In this document: positions 19,645 to 27,050 of the stretch, one piece after another
Layout: every line of letters begins with the position of its first letter
Numbering within the stretch: the first letter of the stretch is position 1
From: Streptomyces sp. WMMB 322
GTDB lineage: Bacteria > Actinomycetota > Actinomycetes > Streptomycetales > Streptomycetaceae
Reading direction: 5' to 3'
DNA: 64,000 bases
NCBI RefSeq assembly: GCF_900090145.1
Contig: NZ_FMHI01000007.1
Coordinates: 1-64,000 of the forward strand
The notes under the pieces: model-generated
What the model was told of the DNA's origin: nothing
The model's input: only the letters and a program-made list of their open reading frames with translations
Database searches by the model: none
Position numbers and translations under genes: made by a program

Positions 19645-20927
19645 AGCCTGAGCCCTGCCACGAGGTCACCCATTCCGTCCATGATGTCCGTGGCCGCACC
19701 CGGCGCCCCGTATGCAGCGGCACCGGCCTTGGTGAATTCCGCTCCGTTGTGGGCGGGTCCGGCATCCGGAAGAACGCCCATCTGCTCAAGAGAGGAGGAG
19801 GTGTTGGCCAGCACGTTGGCCCCGTTGATGCCGTATTGCAGAAGACCCGTGTTGGGGTCGGTGGCCACGTCGAGCGCCTTGAAATTGAAGGCCGAGACGG
19901 TCTCCCGCCCGAAGGCGGCGACCTTGGAACCGGCGGACATCGCCTCACCGCCCTCCCTGGCGGCGCCTGCCAGCATGCTGACCTCACCACCGGCCTTGCC
20001 CAGGGCACCGGCACCGGGCACCATCCCGAGCGCGTCCCCGCCAAGAGAGGCCCAGGCGCTGAAGGCTTCCATGCCGCCGTACTTGCCTGTCAGCGAGTCC
20101 CTGAAGTCTTCGCTCGAGAGGTTCTTGGCCATGGACGCGGCGCTGGCCACCACCGCGATGCCCGCGAACACCGGCGCGAGCGGAGTCGGGAAGAGGGCAA
20201 GCAGACCCGCGATGGCTCCGATGGTGCCCGCGTGATCGAGGAGGAACTGACCGGCGGCCTTCAGCCCGTCACCGATGGCGCTGAGGGTCTTGCTGAACCA
20301 GCCCGGCTCCTTCGGCGCCAGCTTGTCATCCGCCTCGTCCAGGCTGTCAGCGACCTTGTTGGCCTCGCTTTCGTGCTCCTTCTCCAGCTCCTTGGCCTTG
20401 GCGATGACGTCGTTGTACGCCTTGTTGGCCTTCTCCAGGGCTCCGGAGGCCTCGCTCAACCGGCGCTCGGCCGCCCGCAACCGCTCCGTCGCCGCATCCG
20501 CCTCGGCCTGGCTCGGGAACTCCTTGCCGCCGAGCTTGAGGTCGGGGTCCTTGCTCGCCGTCTCCTCCCGGTCCTTCGCGGTGCCGATCGCTGACTTCTT
20601 CTCTTTCGCCTCGTCGTCGTACTTCTTGGCGAGCTCGCGATTGGAGGTCAGGTCCCCGTCCCACTTGGCGAGCTGGGCGGCAGCCTTCTCCAGGGACCGT
20701 GCGGCGTTCTTCATGTAAGTCGGCAGGTCGCCGTCGAGTTCGTCACGGAAGGCGTCAGCGGCGTCGCCCTCCCAGTGGCTGCTCTCGCCCAGAAGCCGCT
20801 CGATCTGCTGGTGCGAACTGCGCAGCGCCTTGGCCGCCTTGTCCACCTTCGTCTTGAGCGAGTGGACCTCCGACGGAACGCCGGGTACGGGATTCCAGCC
20901 CAGGTACGGATAGGGATTGTCAGCCAT
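19641..20927 (-). CDS. putative T7SS substrate with N-terminal T7SS signal domain
   Basis: A 428-aa protein. Residues 1-95 (DNPYPYLGWNPVPGVPSE, then SSHWEGDAADAF with a W-x-G at 52-54) match the putative T7SS-signal domain of streptomycete ESX effectors. Residues ~95-200 are long charged helices with coiled-coil character. A hydrophobic stretch (TIGAIAGLLALFPTPLAPVFAGIAVVAS) follows near 215-245, then an Ala/Gly-rich C-terminus with no toxin domain I can recognise. ATG 20927 overlaps the preceding stop (TGATG). Likely secreted with the WXG-like protein before it; activity unknown. Confidence 0.75.
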   Translation of the reverse strand: MADNPYPYLGWNPVPGVPSEVHSLKTKVDKAAKALRSSHQQIERLLGESSHWEGDAADAFRDELDGDLPTYMKNAARSLEKAAAQLAKWDGDLTSNRELAKKYDDEAKEKKSAIGTAKDREETASKDPDLKLGGKEFPSQAEADAATERLRAAERRLSEASGALEKANKAYNDVIAKAKELEKEHESEANKVADSLDEADDKLAPKEPGWFSKTLSAIGDGLKAAGQFLLDHAGTIGAIAGLLALFPTPLAPVFAGIAVVASAASMAKNLSSEDFRDSLTGKYGGMEAFSAWASLGGDALGMVPGAGALGKAGGEVSMLAGAAREGGEAMSAGSKVAAFGRETVSAFNFKALDVATDPNTGLLQYGINGANVLANTSSSLEQMGVLPDAGPAHNGAEFTKAGAAAYGAPGAATDIMDGMGDLVAGLRL

Positions 20928-21247
20928 CACTTGCCCCCGCCGGAAGTTCCCTGGTCCGCCATCTGCTTGAGGGCCTTCTCCAGGTTGTCTTCCATCTCCT
21001 TGTAGCTCTTCTTGTTCGCCTTCACGCCCTCGCTGATGCCGCCGATCAGCTCGCTCATCTGCTCGGAGCCGTACTTCCACTTCTCCTGGAAGCCGTCGCA
21101 GGCTTCGTCGAGCCGTGCCGTCCCGATCTGGTCGCCCCTGACGCTGGACAGCGCCGAACGGGCCTCATCCAGATCCTTGACGCTGCTCTCCAACGTCTTG
21201 ACGAACCGATCGAGTTGGTCCGTATCCGTCTTGAAGTGATCCCCCAT
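20927..21247 (-). CDS. WXG100-like partner protein
   Basis: A 106-aa all-helical protein of ESX partner size: KTDTDQLDRFVKTLESSVKDL, a central turn, then SEGVKANKKSYKEMEDNLEKAL. The expected W-x-G is replaced by WKYG (W-x-x-G). A Tyr followed by an acidic residue near the C-terminal helix (SYKEMED) resembles the YxxxD/E export signal. ATG 21247 has AGGAG nine bases upstream. First gene of the cassette and immediately coupled to the putative substrate, as expected for a heterodimer partner. Confidence 0.75.
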   Translation of the reverse strand: MGDHFKTDTDQLDRFVKTLESSVKDLDEARSALSSVRGDQIGTARLDEACDGFQEKWKYGSEQMSELIGGISEGVKANKKSYKEMEDNLEKALKQMADQGTSGGGK

Positions 21248-21673
21248 GAAGTGCCTCTCCTGAACAGCGTGGAAACGGATCAGAGCGAGGCGGCAAGCAC
21301 ACAGAGGTGCGACCCCCGCGCATGTACACCACGCCTCGTAGCGATCGCAGATTATACGAGTTCACAGGCCTTCTGGAAGGATCGAACTGTCGAACGTCCG
21401 CCACTGCCGAAGGCCGTCGGCCGGCCCCAGCCGTCATAGGTGCAGCATGAGTTGAAGCGCACGGCAGATCACTGCAGTACGAGAGGGCCAGGAGGCGCTG
21501 CGGGGGTCTCCCGGGTTCCCGGACGTCTCCGATCGGAACCGGTCCGGAAGCTCCACAACAACTCCACAGCCCCGCACGGCATGATGGGTGAGCCGCACCG
21601 CACCTCATGTGTGAGCGGTTCGAGTGGACATCACCAGCCCCCGAACAACCGCCGGAAAGACTAAGGACTCCGA
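21248..21673. other. divergent intergenic region
   Basis: 426 bases without a gene, between the leftward cassette and a rightward membrane gene. It holds the TATAAT-type promoter listed separately. I see no RNA gene and no strong hairpin. Confidence 0.45.
21351..21378 (-). promoter_or_regulatory. candidate promoter of ESX substrate cassette
   Basis: On the minus strand a consensus -10 TATAAT lies at 21356-21351. A weak -35 TTCCAG lies 16 bases upstream (21378-21373). The predicted transcript would have a leader of about 95 bases before the ATG at 21247. A perfect -10 is rare in this GC-rich sequence. Confidence 0.45.
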
Positions 21674-22075
21674 GTGAACGACCAGTCGCGCGACGACGCA
21701 GCCAACAAGTCCCGCACGCCGCTGTCCAGCAACAAGCTCATGCTCTTGTGGTTCGGAGCCATCCTGGTCGTGGCCGTGTGCATCTGGGTCGGCCTCGTGC
21801 TCACAAAGACGAGCGACCCGGCTTCGGCCACCTACACGGTCGCCGGCATCTGTGTGTTCATGGCCGCAGTGGTCGACATCGCCACTCGCAACAAGCGCCG
21901 GAACGCGGCACGTCGGAACGCCACGTCAATCGAAGAGGCCCGTGGCCGGATCGACGCCGCCGAGGTGCGTGCGCTGAAGGACAAGAGCGGAGAGGTCCGC
22001 GCAGTGAAGGCGGTACGAAGCCAGGTACCGGGGCTGTCCCTCACAGACGCCGTGCAGCTGGTCAGGAGTCTCTGA
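21674..22075 (+). CDS. small membrane protein with L7/L12-like tail
   Basis: A 133-aa protein with two membrane helices (MLLWFGAILVVAVCIWVGLVL and YTVAGICVFMAAVVDIA), a basic loop (RNKRRNAARRN) and a cytoplasmic C-terminus. The last ~25 residues, EVRAVKAVRSQVPGLSLTDAVQLVRSL, resemble the ribosomal L7/L12 C-terminal helix-turn (K-x-x-R...GLxLxxAxxLV). Start GTG 21674, with AAGGA six bases upstream. No experimental role known to me; it faces the end of the mycosin gene. Confidence 0.75.
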   Translation: MNDQSRDDAANKSRTPLSSNKLMLLWFGAILVVAVCIWVGLVLTKTSDPASATYTVAGICVFMAAVVDIATRNKRRNAARRNATSIEEARGRIDAAEVRALKDKSGEVRAVKAVRSQVPGLSLTDAVQLVRSL

Positions 22076-22338
22076 CCAGGCGGTCGGCCGAAGGGTTCCG
22101 CGACCCCGACGAAAGGCCCCCGCGGCCCCCGGCCCGGGGGGCGGTGCACCGGATCTCGCCACTACAGCCGTGTGCCGGGCCATCCCCTGTCGCCACTGGA
22201 GTACGCCGCCAAAGCCTCGGCTTGCGCGCGGCGGCCCCCGGCCGCGGCTTCAGATGCCCTTCAGCGCTCACACTCCTCCTGCTCCCACGCGCCCTGGACC
22301 CAGGGCAGCGATGGACCCGATGAACCAAGTTCCGCTGC

Positions 22339-23655
22339 TCATCGCCGTGTAGGTGGAGGCTGATTCGGCGGCGGGGGCGGCGTGGTGGGAGGTCCACCGA
22401 ACTGCCCCGCCGGCGCGTGGGGTTGCTGGCCGGGGTACTGCGGAGGCACGCCCAGGGCGTTGCCCGAACCCCACGGGTCACTCACCCGATCCCGGCGGTC
22501 CTTCCGCTTCACCAGGACGACAACCAGAACCGCGACGCCGACCAGGACGACGAAGATCAACCCGAACAGGACAATCGGCGGACCCAGCACAAACATCCAT
22601 CCCCCAGAGTCCCCAGAGGACGAGGATCCCGAGTCGGAACCGGGACTGGTGTCACCCGCCGCCGAACCTGACGACTTCTCCGCCTGCGCCAAAGGGCCTG
22701 CCTTGGGACCGGCCGCATAGTCATACGTCACCGCCCGGAACGGGCGAACCACGCCGTAACCGAACTTCTCATCCGGCAACTTGGGCGTATTCCCCTTGGC
22801 GTCTGCCAGCGGCTTCGCCGACTTGATCAGCCGGTTGATCACCTGGCCGGCCGTGAGGTCGGGGTGCTTCTCCCGCACCAAGGCAGCGGCTGCAGACACA
22901 TAGGCAGTCGCATCGGAAGTGCCGCTGCCGATGCCATACCCGGACTGGTGTCGCCTGTTCGCGGAGACAATGTCTTCAGCCGGCGCCACGAGGGTGGTGT
23001 TCGAACCCCATGCAGATCCCTCCCACAGCGTGCCGTCACGTCCGAGACCACCCACGGATACAACGCCGGGGTATGCCGCTGGATAGCTCTTGTGCTTACC
23101 GGCGACGTTCCCAGTACTTGCCACGACGACAGCGTCTTTCGAAATCGCGTACTGGACCGCCTCTCGATCGCCTTGGTCGGCAGGGCCACCATACGACAGA
23201 TTGATTACGTCCGCGCCGTGATCTACCGCATACCGGATACCTTTGCCGTAAGTAGACGCAGTGGGCACCGTGATAGGCATGATCTTGGCACGAGGCGCCA
23301 GCCCTTTCATACCTGAATTGCCACCCGCACCATGACCGTGGGCAGCGATCAGGCTGGCCATTGCCGTACCGTGCCGACCACCGTCAACGGTGTCAGATTT
23401 TGCGCTCGTGTAGTCCTTGCCGGCACCTACGGAGCCCTTCAGGTCTGGATGACCTTTGTCCACGCCAGTGTCAACTACCGCAACGGTTACGCCTTTCCCT
23501 GTAGCGTGATCCCAGATGTCCTCTGCGGCAAAGAAGTCAAGCGCCCATTGCCGATCGCGGATGTCGTCTGCGGAAGCCACGGGAGCAGGGCCGAGGAGCA
23601 GGGCTCCTGTCAACACCCCCGCGCCAGTGGCACACAGTGCTCGTCGAAGATGCAT
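22339..23655 (-). CDS. mycosin-type subtilisin protease (tandem copy 1)
   Basis: A type VII-associated membrane-anchored serine protease (438 aa). A signal peptide (LRRALCATGAGVLTGALLL...ASA) precedes the S8 domain with Asp in VVDTGVD, His in GRHGTAMAS, oxyanion Asn in STGN and Ser in GTSDATA. One C-terminal helix (FVLGPPIVLFGLIFVVLVG) and a Pro-rich cytoplasmic tail complete the mycosin layout. The Gly before the His is Arg here, and the usual Pro after the Ser motif is missing. It is followed upstream by a close paralogue whose tail is almost identical in DNA. The target substrate is not evident. Confidence 0.88.
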   Translation of the reverse strand: MHLRRALCATGAGVLTGALLLGPAPVASADDIRDRQWALDFFAAEDIWDHATGKGVTVAVVDTGVDKGHPDLKGSVGAGKDYTSAKSDTVDGGRHGTAMASLIAAHGHGAGGNSGMKGLAPRAKIMPITVPTASTYGKGIRYAVDHGADVINLSYGGPADQGDREAVQYAISKDAVVVASTGNVAGKHKSYPAAYPGVVSVGGLGRDGTLWEGSAWGSNTTLVAPAEDIVSANRRHQSGYGIGSGTSDATAYVSAAAALVREKHPDLTAGQVINRLIKSAKPLADAKGNTPKLPDEKFGYGVVRPFRAVTYDYAAGPKAGPLAQAEKSSGSAAGDTSPGSDSGSSSSGDSGGWMFVLGPPIVLFGLIFVVLVGVAVLVVVLVKRKDRRDRVSDPWGSGNALGVPPQYPGQQPHAPAGQFGGPPTTPPPPPNQPPPTRR

Positions 23656-23744
23656 TTCCCCTGCTTAACCGTCCAAAGGACGCGCCCCGGGCGACTCCTA
23701 ATCGGATTGAAGCCCCCGGGACACGAAACTCCGTTCAATTCACC

Positions 23745-25070
23745 TCACCGCGGCGGCTGATTCGGCGGCGGGGGCGGCGTGGTGGGAGGCCCACCGAACT
23801 GCCCCGCCGGCGCATGGGGTTGCTGACCGGGGTACTGCGGAGGCACGCCCGGGGCGTTGCCCGAACCCCACGGGTCACTCACCCGGTCGCTGCGGTCTTT
23901 CCGCTTCACCAGGACGACAACCAGAACCGCGACGCCGACCAGAACAACGAAGATCAACCCGAACAGGACAATCGGCGGACCCAGCGCAAACATCCACCCC
24001 GCTGAGTCGTCGGATGATGACGAACCGGAATCCGAGCCGGACCCCGCCTCTCCCGCGGCGGTGTCCGAGGGCTTGTCCGACTGAGCGAGCGGGCCGGCCT
24101 TGGGGCCAGCAGGAATGTCGTAGGTCACGGCTCGGTAGGGCCTCACGACGCCGTAGCCGAACTTCTCATCCGGCAGTTTCGGGTTGCTCGCTTCTTCAGG
24201 TCCAGGCACCTTCGCAGTTTTGATCAAGCGGTTGATCACTTGGCCTGCGGTGAGCTCAGGGTGTTTCTCACGCACCAGGGCCGCGGACGCGGAAACGTAT
24301 GCCGTGGCATCCGAAGTTCCGGTTGTCATCGCATAACCAGAAGCCGAGGTGGTGTCAGCACCAACGTTCTTCGTCGCAGGAGCGACCAACGTTGTGTTCG
24401 ACCCCCACGATGAATTCTCCCAGACAGCCCCGGTGTCATCCACCCCCCCTACCGAAACGACACCGGGATACGCAGCAGGATAGTTCGTCTCCTTCTTCCC
24501 ATCATTACCCGCTCCCGCAACAATGACCACGTCCTTCTTGATCGCATATTCGATGGCCTGTTGTTCCGGAAGACTCTTAGTCGTCACGATCGATAGATTG
24601 ATGACGTCTGCTCCGTGATCGACTGCGTAACGCACCCCGTCTGCCCAGGAAATGCCCAACTCGCCATCTTCGTGCTTGAATCTGATGGGAAGGATTTTCG
24701 CCTCTGGCGCCAGCCCCATGACCCCAGCCCTATTCCCTGCGCCATGTCCTCGCCCAGCGATCAGGCCAGCCATGCTAGTTCCATGCCCGTCTGTGTCCTC
24801 CTGGGCACTTCCACCTTCTTTGGTGAAGTCTTTCCCCTTGAGGACTTGCCCTTTGAGATCTGGATGCGAAGCGTCGACGCCCGCGTCAACTACAGCAACA
24901 GTGACGCCCTTGCCTGTGGCCCTTTCCCAAATCTTGTCCGCATCGAAGGCAGACAAGGCCCACTGGCGGTCGCGGATGTCGTCTGCGGAAGCCACGGGAG
25001 CGGATCCGAGGAGCAGGGCTCCCGTCAACGCTCCGGTGCCCACCAGGTGCAGCACTCGTCGGAGGCTCAA
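23745..25070 (-). CDS. mycosin-type subtilisin protease (tandem copy 2)
   Basis: A 441-aa paralogue of the downstream mycosin: signal peptide (LHLVGTGALTGALLLG...ASA), catalytic Asp in VVDAGVD, His in DGHGTSMAG, Asn in AGAGND, Ser in GTSDATA, then a C-terminal helix and a Pro-rich tail. Start is TTG 25070 with GAGGAG close upstream. An ATG at 25118 lies in the loop of a 13-bp hairpin and would give a charged N-terminus before the signal peptide. Only 89 bases separate it from copy 1. It probably acts outside the membrane on ESX components or substrates, as known for MycP1. Confidence 0.88.
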   Translation of the reverse strand: MSLRRVLHLVGTGALTGALLLGSAPVASADDIRDRQWALSAFDADKIWERATGKGVTVAVVDAGVDASHPDLKGQVLKGKDFTKEGGSAQEDTDGHGTSMAGLIAGRGHGAGNRAGVMGLAPEAKILPIRFKHEDGELGISWADGVRYAVDHGADVINLSIVTTKSLPEQQAIEYAIKKDVVIVAGAGNDGKKETNYPAAYPGVVSVGGVDDTGAVWENSSWGSNTTLVAPATKNVGADTTSASGYAMTTGTSDATAYVSASAALVREKHPELTAGQVINRLIKTAKVPGPEEASNPKLPDEKFGYGVVRPYRAVTYDIPAGPKAGPLAQSDKPSDTAAGEAGSGSDSGSSSSDDSAGWMFALGPPIVLFGLIFVVLVGVAVLVVVLVKRKDRSDRVSDPWGSGNAPGVPPQYPGQQPHAPAGQFGGPPTTPPPPPNQPPR

Positions 25071-25096
25071 CTCCTGCTCCTCTTCGTACTCTCGAC

Positions 25097-25132
25097 GATG
25101 GCCCTCGCGAAGTAGCATCCGCGAGGGCCATC
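25097..25132 (-). terminator. 13-bp hairpin upstream of mycosin copy 2
   Basis: GATGGCCCTCGCG (25097-25109) pairs perfectly with CGCGAGGGCCATC (25120-25132) across a 10-nt loop. It lies 32 bases past the stop of the Gly-rich substrate gene, so it probably ends or attenuates that transcript. It also argues against a start at the ATG within it. Confidence 0.72.
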
Positions 25133-25163
25133 TGTGATCTTCAGTGGCTACCCGCCACCGTTC

Positions 25164-26657
25164 CTATTCGATCGTCTTGGGAACGCTCCGGCCGTCCTCC
25201 GGCGTCCAGGTCTCTTCATCCTCGACCAGATAGTCGGGACGGCTTCCCTGTTCGCGTTCCTCGTCACCCGGTCGCTGGCTCGTGCCTCGAGCCCCACCGC
25301 CGAGCATTCCTCCCCGTCCAGCGGCACCCCCCTCGCCACCACGGCCCCTGCCAAGCCCCGTGCCGCCAGGAGTGGCAGGACTACCGCCACTGATCCCCTT
25401 GGGAGCTCCGGCGACACCGCCCTTCGCCTTGGCGAGAGCGCCACGACCGGCAGCGCCCGCAGCTCCCCTACCGCCGGCGGCCGCACCTCCACCTCGGCCG
25501 CCCATCGCACCGGCGCCGCCGATGCCGGAGCGGCCGGCGGCACCACGGGCAGCAGCTCCTCCGCCAGCCGTCAGGCCACCGCCAGGAACGCCCGCGGTAG
25601 CGCCGGAGCTACCGGCTCCGATGCCGCCACCCGTGCCGGAGGAAACACCACCGCTGCCGGGAACGCCGCTCGTTCCGCTGCCGGAGATTCCAGACGGCAG
25701 GCTGTCCACCTTCGTCTGGCTGGCCGGTACTTGTTGACCACCGGAAATGCCGGGGTCACGGGGACCAGTTGTCACCGGCACCTTGGAGGACCCGTCCAAG
25801 TTGGTAGAGGTCTTCGCTCTGCCCGCAGCAGAAGGCCCGGCGGTGGAACCCGAGGTAGCAGGAATCGGGGTGGGCATCGGGCTGGTGGGCTCCGACGGAG
25901 GGATGTCGTCGCGACCATCGCCCACGCCCGGAGCGCTACGCAGCCGCTGCTTGTAACCCACGTAGCTGCGGCCGAGGTTCTCCATGATGGCGACGGCCTT
26001 GAGCTGCTCTTCCTTTTCGGCCCCGATGTAGCCTTCGTTGGCCTCTGCGATCAGGTCCTTCGGAATGTTGCCGCTTTTTACGTCAGCTTCCGTGTACTTG
26101 TCGTCACGCCCGGAGTCGGTGACGAGGTCCCACGCCTTACCGAACCAACTGGGCTTCTCGATCTTGCTGATCGCGTCCCGCTGGGTACGGAGGTCGTCTG
26201 CAGCCTGAGTCATGACTTGGGACACAGTATGGGCGTGTGAAGCGCTGTTGGCGATCTGCTGGAGGATCTTCTCAGCCTTGGCCTTGAACTGGTTGGCGCT
26301 TTCGCCCTCCCAGTGTTCCAGGACGTCATCGACAGCCTTCTTGAGCTGGCCGTAGGCACTGCCGCCGGAAGGTGTCCCGCCGCCTTCGCCGACGAGCTTG
26401 TCGTGGACCCGCTTCCAGTTCTTGCCGATTCCGTCCACGCCATCGGGGTTGGCGTTTTCGATCATGCCTTTCAACTGATCGATGTCGTGGGCCGTGAAGT
26501 TGGTCTCGAGGGGAAACTGCTCGTTGGCCTTCTTGTAGTCCGAGATCTCCCTCTCGTGACCCTTGAGGCCCTCGTCGTGCGATTCCTTCTTGGCGCGCTC
26601 CATCGCTTGCCGCTGAGCCTCGATCTGCTCAGGCGACTGATAAGCCGGGTATCCCAC
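25164..26657 (-). CDS. ESX substrate, WXG/PPE-like with Gly-rich region
   Basis: A 497-aa protein of the large ESX-substrate kind. Residues 1-60 are a charged helical start (GYPAYQSPEQIEAQRQAME). A helical hairpin with W-E-G at 116-118 (VLEHWEGESANQF) and long helices to ~235 follow. Residues ~240-450 are low-complexity Pro/Ser then Gly/Ala-rich. The end is an acidic conserved-looking tail (DYLVEDEETW...P...R..P..IE) that I associate with streptomycete PPE-like proteins. GTG 26657 has GGAGTGA upstream. It follows a WXG100-like gene 38 bases away, a probable partner. Confidence 0.78.
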   Translation of the reverse strand: MGYPAYQSPEQIEAQRQAMERAKKESHDEGLKGHEREISDYKKANEQFPLETNFTAHDIDQLKGMIENANPDGVDGIGKNWKRVHDKLVGEGGGTPSGGSAYGQLKKAVDDVLEHWEGESANQFKAKAEKILQQIANSASHAHTVSQVMTQAADDLRTQRDAISKIEKPSWFGKAWDLVTDSGRDDKYTEADVKSGNIPKDLIAEANEGYIGAEKEEQLKAVAIMENLGRSYVGYKQRLRSAPGVGDGRDDIPPSEPTSPMPTPIPATSGSTAGPSAAGRAKTSTNLDGSSKVPVTTGPRDPGISGGQQVPASQTKVDSLPSGISGSGTSGVPGSGGVSSGTGGGIGAGSSGATAGVPGGGLTAGGGAAARGAAGRSGIGGAGAMGGRGGGAAAGGRGAAGAAGRGALAKAKGGVAGAPKGISGGSPATPGGTGLGRGRGGEGGAAGRGGMLGGGARGTSQRPGDEEREQGSRPDYLVEDEETWTPEDGRSVPKTIE

Positions 26658-26695
26658 AGTCAGTCACTCCCACCGTTAGTCATCAAGCCCACAGG

Positions 26696-27025
26696 TCAGG
26701 CCCCGAAGTCGGTGTCGCTCGACACCGCGCGCTTGTTCTTGTGCTCCTGGTCGTCGTAATTGCGCCGGACCTGGGATGCGTTGGAGCTGAACTTGACGAT
26801 CAGATTTTGCAACTGCTTGATGTAGCCCTCGATGTCACTCTTCACACCGTCGTGCGCCCCGCGGAAGCCCTGCTCCTCGCTGAAGCCCTTCCCCAGCCAT
26901 CCGGGCGGGAGGTACGTCTCGTACTTGGCGCACGTGTGCGGGCCGCCCATGTCGTCGACGACCCGGTTCAGCTTCTTGATGACCTCGTCCAGGGCGCTCA
27001 GATCGACCTTGTATCCGCTGCTCAT
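26696..27025 (-). CDS. WXG100-like protein
   Basis: A 109-aa helical protein: YKVDLSALDEVIKKLNRVVDDM, a central loop containing PPGWLGKGFSEE with a W-x-G, then SDIEGYIKQLQNLIVKFSSNAS and a C-terminal NYDDQEHKN, which fits a YxxxD/E-type tail. ATG 27025, with AGGAG seven bases upstream. It starts 25 bases after the mycP stop and precedes the large Gly-rich substrate, so it is its likely export partner. Confidence 0.8.
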   Translation of the reverse strand: MSSGYKVDLSALDEVIKKLNRVVDDMGGPHTCAKYETYLPPGWLGKGFSEEQGFRGAHDGVKSDIEGYIKQLQNLIVKFSSNASQVRRNYDDQEHKNKRAVSSDTDFGA

Positions 27026-27050
27026 GCCCCGTCTCCTCTCCCCCTGCTGC

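Noticed and set aside
22076..22338. Possible small gene between the 21674 gene and mycosin copy 1
   Set aside because: Several open frames exist in this 263-base GC-rich gap, but none has a ribosome site or recognisable sequence; I see only a short GC-rich stem near 22125-22142.
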